A stretch of DNA of 64,000 nt from Mactra quadrangularis (Eukaryota; Mollusca; Bivalvia; Venerida; Mactridae): contig CM046307.1 of assembly GCA_025267735.1 (NCBI GenBank), forward strand, positions 36,385,231-36,449,230. The letters run 5' to 3'. Below the pieces are notes generated by a model. That model ran no database searches and was not told the DNA's origin. It saw nothing but the letters and a program-made list of their open reading frames with translations. Shown here one piece after another: positions 24,943 through 58,259 of this stretch. Both the position numbers and the translations under genes were made by a program. The first letter of the stretch is position 1; every line of letters starts with the position of its first letter.

Positions 24943-25780
24943 ATAAGTCGGTTATTTTTGCCATCATATTCTTCCAATAGGTTGTTCCTATGAATTGGAT
25001 TACTTGCATTTTACTCTTACTTTTCAATGTCAATTATAAGTAGTTTAGGATTACTTGAGACAAATCTAAAGGAAATTCTATGTAAAGAATGTCTCATGTT
25101 ATTCTTAAGGAGCTACAGTCAAATGCAATATTGAATAACTTCTTTTGTAAATACTTTTAATTGGCTAAAAATCAAGCTTAGTATTATTTAGGTGATGAAC
25201 TATCTGTATTACATGAGGTTGGTTTAAATCTCTGTAAACAAGTAAATCTGTGAGCTAATGCTCACTAGTGATACCCCCCCCGCTGTGAGAAATATGACTA
25301 TCATAATGTAACTTTCATTTAACGAAATCTAAAAATATGCAACAAACAGGAAGTAGATGAGCAAGGAGTATGAAATCGCTTTACACCACATGGGACTATG
25401 GGATGAAGCAATATGCAAAGTATTAGGCTGCTGCATGTTATAGTTGCTGAGAAAACTGCAACGGAAATTTTGTAATGGACGCACGCACGCACCCACGCAC
25501 GGACAAGGGTAAAACAGTATACCCCCCTCTTCTTCGAAGCGGGGGGGGGTATAACAAGAAAGATATCTGATGAAGTAATTGATCATCCTTACAAAGACAT
25601 TCAATGATAAAGTCCAAGAATTTCATCTGATAGGACCTTACAGTTTCAGTCCAGATTTAAGACACAGTCTACTAAATTGGAACAAACTTACAGACTAGTA
25701 GAATTATCAGGGAATTTGAAACTAGTAATTGTTTTAACACACTTGAGAATTTTCTGGGGAAAATAACTGACTAATCTTCC
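24943..25780. mobile_element. MITE family 2, broken copy split by a SINE-like insertion
   Basis: Degenerate ends (AAGTCGGTTATT and AAAATAACTGACTAA) and interior landmarks (GAATTGGATTACTTGCATTT, ATGATAAAGTCC) identify the family. The copy is interrupted at 25237-25553 by the repeat also found at 16821-17124. Confidence 0.65.
25237..25553 (+). repeat. Dispersed ~317-bp repeat (SINE-like), copy 2
   Basis: Nearly base-for-base the same as 16821-17124, with small changes in the C run, the GCACGCACG block and the final G run. It lies inside an older MITE, so it is the younger insertion. Confidence 0.8.
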
Positions 25781-28700
25781 TCATTTAAATTCTAGTTTTA
25801 CTACCACACGGCCATAATAATCTTGAATGTATCAACCCAATAACTAATATTAATCATCTCATAATTAGTAAGCTGGAGAGTTGAAGCCATTCATTAGCAC
25901 ATTAGCAGACAACCCAAACTTTGATTATAAACATCAGCTAAGATATCATCAAGGCTAATACTATCTAACATAATCTGAATTGGTTATATCATTCATAAAA
26001 CAGACTTTCTATTTTTATCTCTGAGCTAACCCAAACACGCAATACACATACATACACATATAACATCCTGGTCACATGACTACATCACATGACTATATGT
26101 AATTACCCATGATGCTCTATTAGTGCGTATGTGCAACTCAAGATTCCAAATATGTGAATGTGGGAGGAGCTACATGTGGGAGTGCAGACACCATATTTGT
26201 AAAACCTTCAAGATTTTTGTATGTTTCATTACAAGATTAGAGTTTTGCTCGTTTTCACAAAACTTACGCACATCCTACATATAATTTAGACCAGTTGTTT
26301 ATATTCCTACATAAATATCCCTCAGGCAGAAAGATTCTTGCACATGAAGACCTCAAATCATATAATTCATAATACTCATATATTTCTTATCACAATCAAA
26401 TCTAAACACCTAGCAACACTTCATAATGTAAACAATATACATGTTAAGCTACCCTCACTCTTGTTCAGAAAGATACTAAATACAAATTTTGGATAAGATA
26501 CAAAATCTAGAATCAGTTTAGATAGAAAGGCACTTCATCTGCAACAATAGACAAGTTCTATATCAACATGCCTCTATAAACATTGCCTAGAGCCAACCTA
26601 ACAAGTACCTTAGAAAAATATATCAGTTGAAACTTGGCTGTGTTCTTCCTTAGAGGTAACTTAGTCTACACAACATCAAACATATATCAAGTGTGATATT
26701 AGAGGTATATACAGCATCAACCATCACCATGGTAACACTGAACAGTATGAAACTGAAAATCCCAGAGAAAACTTACTGTCTGTTGCAGGAGGGTAAATAT
26801 ACATACATGTACTGAAATGGTTAACATTCCTAAAAGCTAGCACCTGGCATAGGATAGAAGATAATCTTATATACCCATGATGTTTTCACTATTAGAAATG
26901 ATAGTAGTGTTATGTTTATAATTAGCATGAAATAGGTCTCCCTACATGTATAGTTTGCTCTTTGTGTAATGGGTGGGAGAGAGAGAGTTACTCCGCTATA
27001 AAGTTGGAAAAAGGCTCAAAATGAAGACAGCATTGCCATCTATATGTTTATATTATAACTTTCTCTTGAATATAGCAAATTGCTCTTTTAATTTCTGATC
27101 AGTAAGATTGCTTCTATTACTTGCTTTTAACAATGATACGCAAATCTGACTGCAAAATTATTGAATGTTTATATGTTTGGAAATTTATATTTCAATCCAT
27201 ATAATAATGCCTATTTTTCAAATTTATCAAATTTTTCTAAGATAAAATTAATGCATAGTAAAGCTAATTTAAATAATTGTATATTTTGGATGGAAAATTT
27301 TAACAATCAACATGGATTAAGCCAATATGGGATTATACACAGGGTACGAAAAAAAACATGTAAGTGCCAGAGTGTGATTTCTTATGTTTAAACTAACTTA
27401 GTGTGCTGTGATAAAATTTTACCTATCAACCCCTTAATGCATGCATGACTTAAAAACCTTGTTCTCCATCCCCCACTAAATTCTAGCCATTATGATGTTA
27501 CAGCTTAGCTCAGTGTTGAAATTTCAATAGTTCCAGATTGTTATCAAGTTTAATTGAGCATGCTCCAAGAGTACATCATTGCAATGTTCTGGTACTTAGA
27601 ATCACCCAGTAACCTCCGGGCTTTTAAGGATTTATCTTACACAGAAATTTTGAAACAATGAGTTGATTATTCACTTTAATTGCTTTGCATGCAAAGTAAA
27701 AAGCTCTAAAAAATTATTTCAAAGCTTATAAGGATTATAATGATAGCATTGTATGAATAAAGATGATAAATAAAGACTTGTTATTTAGATTTAAAAACTT
27801 AAATGTAAAATGTAGTAAAATAGTACAACTGTAAAGTGATGCAATGACTTTAAAATGAAAAACTCTTTGCAAAATAGATGATAAAATCTCCTTGCAAATA
27901 ATATATAAAAAAATCTTTTTGCAAATAATAATAAAATCTTTTTACAAAAAATGGTAAATATTAAAATCCTCTTTAAAATATTTGATAAAATGTCTATTAA
28001 AAAAATATAAAATTGCAGTGAAAGTTACATCTATAAGCAGTTATAGAATTGCTAAAATTTTACTAAAACTTGTATCATTTTTATTATTTATAAATGCTAA
28101 AACATTGGAAATTGTACATAAACTTTCTATAAGCCTATAACTTACATTAACAAATTACCAAATAATTATACAAAAAAATCTCCCAACATATGAACAAGTA
28201 TGAAAAACATAAAAAATGAAAAATATCATCAATAATCATATCATAGTAATCTTAGATGGAATCTGCAATGAGTCCAGCCCATAGAGAAAATCTATGTATA
28301 AAAATGTGTATATGTCAGATCTACAAACTGATGCCTCATTCTTGCTATATCATGCATATGTGTACTTTACAAATATAGCAATACCTACTATAAGACAAAA
28401 AATAACATAACATAACTGATAACAATCTAACAGTCTCTGTATTGGGTTACACATATAGTAGAATATATGAATGCTAGGTATGACCAAGTATACCCCAATG
28501 GGGGCAGGGCCTATATGTATTATGATATAATTGTTACCATGATCCTGAGAACTAGATTAAAGAGTTTCTAACATATAACTACATATGACAGACATAAATA
28601 TGCAATGATCCAATAAATACTCACATCTATTGATTTACTCTACAGTTATTGTTCTATCGCTCAAACATGACAATACCCGTGGAAACATTTTTTGTTTTTT

Positions 28701-31700
28701 GCTTTCCTTAATGCGAGAGTATGTTGGCAATGAATTAGTGTAGAAGTAATTATTTACCATTAAAAATCATTTGATGCGCAGTAAAAATAATATAATATCT
28801 AAGTACTGGAATAGTGTTTCATTAATAGAGCTAAGTTGTAAGTCATTTTTTTGTAAAGAACTTAGTTTGAGTGTTTCACATGGCAAAAAATCAAATATGG
28901 TGGACAGCATTCTCAGCGTTGCCATAGTTACATACAATATGGCTGAGCTGAGGAATAGGAAGCAATTTCTAGTTTCATTTTGGACATTTCTGTGAAATGT
29001 GCTTCTACATCAATGGAGAGTAAATTCATTATAAAGCATGGACAATATTTAGAAAAATAATCATAGTTTGTAGAGAAAGAGAGAAATATGGAACTCCCAT
29101 CGCTGATATTAATGGAAACAGGTAAATTATTATTTTGTATTAGTTAAGATTGCTAGTACTGTACCATCTTACTTAGTAAAAATATCAAATGTTTGCAAGT
29201 TAGAAATAGTTATGTTCATTGGAATGAATAATCTGATCAAAACATTTGAAGTTATTTGAATGTAAATGATTAAATATAATTGCTCAAAACCGAGGACTGG
29301 ACTTATTTTACCTGATGTTTGGATGGAATTGAATACAGCAATTACATGGTGGATGCATGGATGCATAATGTACATGGATGGAGGAAACAGTCAACTCAAC
29401 TTTGGATTCTAATTGGATTGACAAAAGAGGATACATCATTGAGAAATTAAATGTTTAACTTGCGCTGGTTGAAACTGGGTCAAATTGTATTTACCATGAT
29501 TTGGTCCCCTTCAACCAGCTGTAGTTTTACATTTTTGCCAACAGAGGGCACCACACGCACACACACACATAGGAGGCAGCCATCTTGGATTGGAAACTCT
29601 ACACCAGAGTTGCATATGTTGTTACCTACTAGAGAACACCACACACCAGTATATGAACCAGGCTTTTTTAGTAGATGAAAAGCAGCTTGTTCTATTAATA
29701 GGCATCCAGTAACAGAGATCTGCTTCTAGGTAATCTGAAAACTTGATTTTGTACATAGGCTATAAACCAAGAGCTGGTTGCCATGAAGTCTACACTGTAA
29801 ATAAACTGATAATATGAGAAAATCTTATCATAGTTTTACCATAAGATAAATATGTAGATATAAACCTTTGATATAGCATTATAAAATGATATATATTATA
29901 AATGTATGTTTATACAAGTATGCATGTATATTCCTTTACATTATATAAGATCTAAACATGTACATTTTCTAAGAAAATCAAATCTGTATGCGCAAAAGAT
30001 AAACAATTATACTAAATTAGAGAATTCATACATAACTTAACAGTCCAAATTTCTTATTAAATAAAAATAACCAATTACACCATTACAATAAAATTAAATT
30101 TTCTAAGCAACCAATTTAAGACTCTGCACATTTTGACTTAGATACATGTTAACAAAAACTTCATCATTTCAATGTTGATAAATCTTTAAAGAAAATGAGT
30201 ACCGTGGGAATATGTTTTATTGCAAATTAAAATACTCAATAGGTTCTACTTCTATTTTCAGATCCCAGATGAAGGTGTACATCCATTCAATAGAACAGGG
30301 GACAGTTGAAATGTAATTGTATAAACTGGATCTTACTACATTGAGGATATCAGAAACAATGTGTTCAGTGATATAAGATTTCATGAATATTCATTTATTC
30401 ATAATTGGATTGTGAATATACATAATTAATAATGATAAACATTATATATTCAATATTCCATTTATTGGATGTTATGTATACTTTATTCTACATTTGTTTT
30501 TATTTAAGGGGAAGTAACTTTGAAACATAAGTCTCGTACAAAGGGAAGTAATAACAAAGTTAGTACATTTATACACACTAAACAGTGTAGAATTACATTA
30601 AGATTTAATTTTACATGAACATGTTGAGAACTATTATAAACCCTTTTTTCTATTAGTTTGGCATTCAGGAGCTTCTAAAAGAACAATTTGTCTAGTTTAC
30701 ACAAGGTCAATAAATTAGTATGCAAGCTTAATTGTTAGAAGGATTGAAATAGTTCTAAGTTACAACTATAATCAAAACAACAATTCCTTACTTAGTTTCT
30801 ATATTTGTTTGTCCTTGGCTCAGTTACTCACACAAAATTGCAGTTTGAAATCATCGGTTATTTTCACATTTTTCTTTGATTTTCTTTAAAAAAGCTCTTT
30901 TATTTATCTTACACAGGCATCCAGTAAAAAAAGCATGTGCATTTACAACAAATATTTCAGAACTCATTATCACATATAAATTAGTTGAAATATTTCTGTT
31001 CATGTAAAGTTACATTCCCTTAAATCAAAACTTCTAGTTATTATAACATATTACTATAATATTGGATGACATGGAGCAAGTATAAGGTAAGTACTGAAAA
31101 TTGAGATAATTAATTAATTTACAATTTCTTTGATTTAACTATGCTGGAATGTATATGACAGAATGTTTTAATCATTTAGTAAATATAGTCACTTTATTCA
31201 ATTGAAAATTTAGTCAAAATACAAAAAAATAGAATTATCCTCGGCAGGTATTTCATTATTTACCATTATATATCATTAATGTAATATTTTTATCATATTT
31301 TCCTCTCCTCCATTTCATTTTTTTTACCTATTGCCAAATAAGCAATTTTCAAAAATCTTTTTAAATTTTAAACATGAGGTGGATAAAACTTGCAGCATTC
31401 CCAAATATTGATATTTTATATTCAGACCATTGCATTATTTAACAGTTTTAATAATGAAAGTATAATTGTTTACTTCTGATACATTCCAATATTGTTAAAC
31501 AAATTGTTCATATACATGTATACAATATGATAGAAAAAATAAAGATAAGATAACTGTATGGTTTTGTTTCTTTAGATGTAACATCTTGATTATTAGGTGT
31601 ATAGTCAATTATGAAAACTGAGATACATGTATATCTTACATAAAGTGACTGTCTATAATGGATATATACCCAAAATAACTTATACTGTGGAAACAGTTCA

Positions 31701-32533
31701 AACAACTTATATTGATCACTCTGAGAATGCTTGATTGTGGAACACAGTCTAACTTATATTTATCACTCTGAATAAGTATGAATGGGAACTAACAGTCTCA
31801 CATGTAGTTGCTTTTTGGTCACTAAGAACTCAGCATGCAGAATAAAAATTCTTTCAAAGGAAGGATTCAATGAGCTTGATTTATGTATAGTTTCACACCA
31901 ACAGTGACCAGCCTATCAAAAATAAAGTATTCATACATCATAACCGAACATGAGATGAGAAAATCCCTGGTTTTTTGTGAAAAAAATACACATTTAAAAT
32001 CAGTGTAGCTACAGTGCTTTGATTTTTATCATAAATAGGAATTGATACAACCTTGAAATGATGAGTAAAAACAGAAACCCAAGAGTAGAGAGACTATTTC
32101 AAATGTTTCTTCATTAGTTTAACATATAGAGTCAATTATACCTGACTGGAATATTTATCTTTTACATGTATCAAGTTTGACCGTAGTCTAAGCTCAGTAA
32201 TATACTGTATGCAGCCTAGGAATATTTATCAGAGAATTAAATGAACCATAAACACATTAAATCTCTAAGGATATTTTACTGACAGTTTTATATTGGAAGC
32301 TACAGAGCTACCTGAAAATGTACAGGTTATTACATTTTTCATCTTAGACTGGCCATTGAGCCAAGTATACAGAGAACTTAGGTCTGGTTTCACTTAACTT
32401 CTCACACTGAGTTTTCTCACAAATAATTTCAAATTATGTTATTTTCAATATTGAACACACATAGGTATGAAATTCCACATGCATTTTAATAACTAAATCT
32501 AAGACTGCAAAGAAGACACAATAATAATGTTAA

Positions 32534-32713
32534 TACAGTATAACCTCTGCAGAGTGGCCCTCTACAGAACAAATCCTCTGCTGAACAACAGATTTTGATA
32601 TTTCCCAGAGGTGTAATTTTAATTGAATTTAACCTCTGAAGAGCAACAACCTCTGAACAGCAACACACTTTAGTTCCTCACAGTGGGTGTTGTTCAAGAG
32701 AAGTTGTACTGTA
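32534..32713. mobile_element. 180-bp pogo/Tigger-like MITE
   Basis: TACAGTATAACCTCTGCAGA at the left is matched by the inverted right end AGAAGTTGTACTGTA, and both tips are TA. Internal phrases (CCTCTGAAGAGCAACAACCT) repeat the terminal motif. The CAGT...ACCTC start is typical of pogo/Tigger ends. Confidence 0.65.
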
Positions 32714-33141
32714 TTGTTGATTGATGGACAAAACTTTTGAACTATAAGCCAATGTAAAATTTGGACAAAGCTTGATTTGAGAAGTTTTATGTTTTCAAGC
32801 CAAGGGCTGGTGATATAACTCTTAAAATGATCTTACCAAGGAACTCAATATTACATGTCTTTCTAAAGTCTAAAAATTATTTTAAAGTAAGAGAAATTAG
32901 GACTGACATACAGATTTAAAGATTACAAAAGTAAGTAAAGCAAGGAATGTGACAAGATTTTAGCATCTAATGAAACACACTGTCAGGGCTGTCAACATGG
33001 AATTTTGAAATTAGCTGAATGGGGAAAGCCAATTCTGAAAAACTGGTAAAAAAAGTCTTTATTTCTATTCAGATATAGAAGTTAAAGTATCCTTACACAT
33101 AATAGAATACAGCAGTCTGTATCAATATGTTTTTTATTTAA

Positions 33142-33710
33142 TTAACCCTTTACTGGTTGCGACATGGATGAAAAGTGGTAATTTTTTCACCTTAACACAC
33201 TAGGGCTATCTCAAGATGCTCTAATTTCATTACTAGTTGACTGAAAGATATGCAACTTAGCCAAGTTATTCCCTGGGTGACAGGCTTTCAGAAATGCCAG
33301 TTGAGCCCAGTACCCAGTTACCATGGCAATGCTGGGGCAGAGCAAAAAGGGAAAAATGCATTTCATCCAGTAATATTTTCCCAAAATGGGGTCTAAAGTG
33401 CCAGTACTTTTCAGACACTGAAAACATGTTTTCTTATCAGCATTTTGCACCATTTTTCTGCACATAATGACCCCATTTTTTCTGGCGACAAACCCCAGCG
33501 ACAAAGGGGGGTACATCCCCCTTTGGGACTTCCCTGAGACATCTTCTGACGGAGGAGGTGCACAAAAAAGGCCAATTTTTTGGGACAACTTTCCTAAAGT
33601 TAAATTACTAAATCCAGTTAAAACACCAATTTCAAGGCCCAGGGGGGGGGGTCATTTTGAAGGGGGGGTCCAGACACATAAAAATGCGGGACTGACCAGT
33701 TTATGGTTAA
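33142..33710. mobile_element. piggyBac-like MITE, copy 2
   Basis: TTAA at both edges with CCCTTTACTGGTTGCGACAT at the left, as in copy 1. It shares ATGCTCTAATTTCATTACTA, GTTACCATGGCAA and AAAAATGCGGGA. The 125-residue minus-strand open frame is a translation of the repeat. Confidence 0.75.
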
Positions 33711-35177
33711 GATAAAATAAAACTAATTTATACTAATTTTGTGCTCTCCAGTCTTGGAGGTAATAAAAGTATACTATTATTACTTGAGTTCACTTTTGGG
33801 GATCAACCAGTACTAAGCAGTAAGCACTTACTTTCTACCTTCTAGGAATCTTTGAGTGGGTGTGGCATCTGATCAACCAATATTGGACCACAAGACAGGA
33901 TCTACTCCCACCAAGTTTGATACACTCCTATACCACAACAAAGGCTTATAAAAGAACACTTGGCAATTATGCATTTAAGAGAAATGATGCAATTTTTATT
34001 ACTTTGCATACAGTATCTAAAATCCCAAAATTTCTGAATTTCATTTTGCTTGTTCATACATTGAACAAGAACCTATTTTTAGGTCTCTATTATGACTTAC
34101 TTCAAAACTAGCCTAATTTATCATAGTAATAAGCCAAATTATCAATTTTCTTGAGTGAAATATCATATAATATACATATGTGCATATGCATATCTAGTGT
34201 TTTCGATTCCGGACCAAACCTGTGCATTATATACATTTAACAAAAGATTGGTCATGCTACCTTTGATAATTTGGGCGAGAAAAATGTCCACATATAATGA
34301 ATCGACCAACTCTGGCAAAATCAAAGAAAATACACGTAGAACAAGTCTATAGGTATGACTCATCAAAGACTTAACTGTGGTCTAATACCCTAGTAAAGTC
34401 TTTATACATGCCAGAGAATCAGAATTCATAAATTTCATAATGAAACAGATAAAATTTTATCCCTACATTAAATTTTTTTCCATCAAAATCGATTGTAGGT
34501 AAGGAAAATGAGGTAAAAACGCTTGGCATACACATCTTTACATTAAACTAAATATCAGCCAGATTTTGATGAAGTCTAGATAGAGATATCTAATAATAAT
34601 GTTCCTAGACTCTGTAGTGTGAGAATGTTAGATGAAATACAACAGTTTGACTGATTGCCAAGCATACAGTAACATTATGAAGGTGAACAGCTACAGTTTG
34701 AATACAGCAGTTTTGAAATACTGCGTAGTTACAGTGCAGTAAGTTCTCTGTTATAAAAATTCTACATGAAAACAGAAGGTTAGACTAGAAAGGAAAACTA
34801 ACATAGTGTAACATGTAGGTATGGAGAATGAGTAGACATAAACCCACCTACCAAACATTTCAAAGTAATTTTGTATTGAACAAAGGGAGACAATTCAGAA
34901 TTACTTCTACAAATAAGACATTGAAGTTTCGTACATATAGTTAATAAATTCATTGAATTCAGGAGAAATAACTCTTAACTTCTTAATTTCAGATGTGATA
35001 TTACTGTACACAGTTAATGCAGAACGGACCATTTATCAAATGTTTACAGTTATACTTGTATTTTGTCCATAAAAACAAACTGCCAACTAAAGAGCATATG
35101 ATAAGATTTGTGGCTAAATGTGTTGCTATTCTAAACAGTTCAATAGTTTAATTATAATTCTATCATATTGTCACTGG

Positions 35178-35577
35178 TAGGGTTGTCACGATATACCAGT
35201 ATACCAGTATATTGCAATACGCAGCTGCGGCAATATGTACCGCGGTACAATTTTAACATATTTTTTATTTCACTGGAAAATTCTTCCCTTCCCGAAAATA
35301 AAGTAGTGAAACGTCAGTTTTTCCATTGTTCATTCCATCTTACCTTAAGTTATAAGAATTTACCGATTGGGGCCCGTCACAGTCCTAAATGACCGTAAAT
35401 ACTTAAAGAAGCTAAAATCTATCAGTAGCTGCATGTAAAATTTTCAAAGTTTCTGTTAAATACAACTGAGACACAACGAATCCAAAAGCCCACAATATAT
35501 TGTGGTACGTATCACGATATGATGCCAGCATATTGCAGTATATTGCAATACGCTTCTGGCATATCATGACAGCCCTA
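35178..35577. mobile_element. hAT-like MITE, 400 bp, with 8-bp target duplication
   Basis: The left end TAGGGTTGTCACGATAT is inverted at the right as ATATCATGACAGCCCTA. The flanks are GTCACTGG and GTCAATGG, an 8-bp target duplication with one change, as for hAT elements. The interior has repeated TATACCAGTA, ATTGCAATACG and GCAGCTGC. A larger relative is at 52445-54096. Confidence 0.8.
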
Positions 35578-36507
35578 GTCAATGGTATGTTGTTTTTGTA
35601 GTTTTAAGCATTCAAAAGTGCTACATGGAAAAATCAAGAAGACTACCACACTAAGTAAATTTGGACTTCATTTAAATGTGTGATAACATTATGAAAACCC
35701 AATGTAACTAAGACCTTCTAAAACCAATAAAAATAATCATGGGAAACAAAATAATTGTAATATACACAAGCACTGACATTTCTATCTTCATTATTTTGGC
35801 AAAATTTCAACAATTTACCCAATTAACAGTATCGTACAAAGACATAACACTTATATAGTATAACTATTTCCACTTACAGTAACTATTCTTCACTTAAGTC
35901 ATAGACTGTTTTACAGGTGGGTGGTGATATCATCCAACCTTCAGAAGTGACATAAATAGCAGAACAACTAACAAGGGAATTTCTAACATTACATTACATT
36001 AAGTATGTTTGATTACCTCATCCATTCTAAATGGCATACGTCTAACTTAGAAGTCAATTTATATAAGAAACAGTAAAACATGTAGAAAGGATAAATTACA
36101 TAACAGCTGAGAATACTAGTAGTTTTGTAATCAGGAAAATATTACATAAGAAAATTATTGAGTAAATATATTCAGACATAAAACTAAAATCTCAAGGGGT
36201 TAGTTACCAAACAGATTGAATCAAAATAAGGTATATAGAAGTTTCATAATATGTTCTTCTTCAAAATCTCATGAAATCTATCACGCTGAAGCAAACATAA
36301 CACCAACCCCACACAAGCACGCATCTCCTTAAATTTCTCTAAGCTGTATCACAGTGCAGTAAAAAAGTTACATACACTGCACTGGCTGCCCCATCTACAA
36401 TCACAAGTCTAACACAAGAGCAAAAATATTACCAACACCCTACCCCCACATTATTACCCCACCCACCTACACACATACAGGTCTACATGCCTAGAAGAGT
36501 AACCTAC

Positions 36508-56349
<19,842 letters not shown>

Positions 56350-56649
56350 TGTTGTCGTAATTAGTAGTTCAAGAGCCAAAATAAGTCGAAAATGTGGAAA
56401 ATGTCATTTTTGTGACAGGATGGTATTGTTGTCTCGTTAGTTCTCATTGAAGATGAGACTTTGGTTGTGTTTGTTTCTCTAAGAATACTTTTTGTTCATG
56501 TCGTTTCTTAGCTCCCTTTTCAGAGTTCGACGAAGTATAATATATTGTTAACTCATTAGGTTAAACACGAACATTGGTGGTGTAATGATTATTTTAATTA
56601 ATATTTCATTCAGTGATTTGAAGTATTTTTGACGCTACTTAGGCGAACT

Positions 56650-56820
56650 AAAATGCCAAAGGCCTAAAGTAACCTTAGTTTTTTTTGTTTCTTTTTTTAC
56701 TTAATTAAACGCCGTTACAGTACTATATATAAAATGCCAAAGGCCTAAAGTAACCTTAGTTTTTTGGGTTTTTTTTTTGTTTCTTTTTTACTTAATTAAA
56801 CGCCGTTACAGTACTATATA
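56650..56820. repeat. Tandem duplication, two ~81-90 bp copies
   Basis: AAAATGCCAAAGGCCTAAAG through CCGTTACAGTACTATATA occurs twice in a row, starting at 56650 and 56731. The copies differ only in the length of the central T run. Near-identity means a recent duplication. Confidence 0.92.
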
Positions 56821-57168
56821 ATACTGTACATGTATCGAATTAGTACGTCATGGTTTTTCATGTATAATCTAAAATGGCAATTCTGTGCATTAAATTGTAA
56901 AGAATTCAAGGAGAAGATAATTTTCGATAAATTCCTCTTTTTACAGTTATGCACGGACTGATTTAGGCATATTTTCACACCATGGACGCGTGTCGCCCTT
57001 TAGAAAGTTATTATTGAGGTAGTTTACACCTCGTTAACTTAATCTGTTTGCATTTGATTCGATCATAGCAAAACAGAACAGAACAATACTTTTATTTACA
57101 TGTATTCACACGTTAGGTTTTATTTACACTCACAGGTTAGGTTGGCGTAGTGCTTACCTGACGTATCT

Positions 57169-57415
57169 TTGTGGCTTAAACTTCTCTTGCTGCTCTTCGC
57201 GGACGATACTGATTCTGACTTTCAGAACTGCCTTGATGCTTTTAATGACTACTGTAAACTTTGGCATTTGAAGGTCAATATATATATATATGTTCAGAAA
57301 GCAAAAATAGTTGTATTCAGACTCAGAGCACGCACAACATCACATTTCCATTTTTGTTTAGGGGACAGAAGTTGCCAACTCGTATCATTACCTTGGCATA
57401 ACTTTCTCTAACTGA
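57169..57415 (+). pseudogene. Dead LINE reverse-transcriptase fragment
   Basis: LLLLFADDTDSDFQNC matches the catalytic FADD/YADD box of non-LTR reverse transcriptases, followed by LDAFNDYCKLWHLKVN, then a second frame giving VANSYHYLGITFSN, the usual downstream YLG motif. At least one frameshift separates the two parts and nothing else of the element survives. It cannot make an enzyme. Confidence 0.75.
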
Positions 57416-57599
57416 CTGCAGCCGCGGATTTAGCCCTGGGCTTCAGGGCTGCAGCTCCCCCCCCCCATTTCAGCCCAGAGATACGTTTTCCAGCTGGAGT
57501 GATATACCCTAATGCATTTATGGTGCGTAGTGTGTCCTTTATCAAAGCAGTTAATTGCTCTCATCCGGTTGTTAATCTCTTGCCTAGGGGCTTTGTTTG

Positions 57600-57885
57600 T
57601 TAGAGTGTAACTATCAATCAAAAAGTTGTTCACGCTTGATCAGAGATAAAAATCTATGTCACTGGTTTAACTGACTGGACCATAGGAACGATGTTTTTGA
57701 TTGACTGCAATACTGTGTTGCACGCGCAGTTAAAATTAATTTTTTTAGAGTGTAATTATCATCAACAAGTTGTTCACACTTGATCAGAGATAAAGATCTA
57801 TGTCACTGGCTTAACTGACAGGACCATAAGAACGATGTTTTTGATTGACTGCAATACTGTGTTGCACGCGTAGTTAAAATTAATA
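57600..57885. repeat. Tandem duplication, two ~143-bp copies
   Basis: TTAGAGTGTAACTATCAATC through CACGCGCAGTTAAAATTAAT occurs at about 57600-57742 and again at 57745-57885, sharing CTTGATCAGAGATAAA, ATCTATGTCACTGG and GATTGACTGCAATACTGTGT. Confidence 0.9.
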
Positions 57886-58259
57886 TTGATGTAATTTTGA
57901 TCAGCTGGATCTCCTAGAATTTACCATAATTTAGTAGCTTCTCTGTTTGGACAGCTTTAGATTTCAGATTTCCTTGTTTATTTATCTCATAACAGATTCA
58001 TTCATTAATCTTATTTTCCATCTAATTCTTAATAAATTTTAAGTATTGGTAATTTCATCCCATCTTAAAGCAAACTTATAAGTTTTTATCAATTAAATTT
58101 AATTCTATATTTTGTACAATTTTAGTCATTGTTGTTTTTATCGGCTGTATAACAATTTTAATAAAGTGTTAAGATACATAACGTGGTTTTATCTTACATT
58201 TAAACCTGTTTTTAGTCTAAATAATTTTTTAGTAACAGCCATTATTCCCTATCAATTTG

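Larger units (their letters stand above)
1..36507. other. 36.5-kb stretch with no recognised exon
   Basis: This is intron 13 of MIB1 if the remaining exons lie beyond the left edge, otherwise flanking DNA. Open frames here are short and fall in repeats or A/T-rich DNA. I see nothing beyond base composition in 1-1083, 2341-2690, 3479-4680, 4946-5885, 7086-7924, 9541-10645, 11312-15134, 15621-16820, 18081-19661, 20046-21489, 25781-32533 and 33711-35177, apart from items listed separately. Confidence 0.6.

Noticed and set aside
28771..28995. 74-residue plus-strand open frame
   Set aside because: Basic, low-information sequence without motif or splice context.
30240..30310. Exon-like segment after a good acceptor (TTCTATTTTCAGATCCCAG) with a short open frame IPDEGVHPFNRTGDS
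   Set aside because: Only 15 codons to a stop, no partner exon found, and no family recognised.
33211..33588. 125-residue minus-strand open frame, similar to part of 58242-58727
   Set aside because: The similarity is because both lie in copies of the same piggyBac-like MITE. No transposase motif, and the frame is not kept in copy 1.
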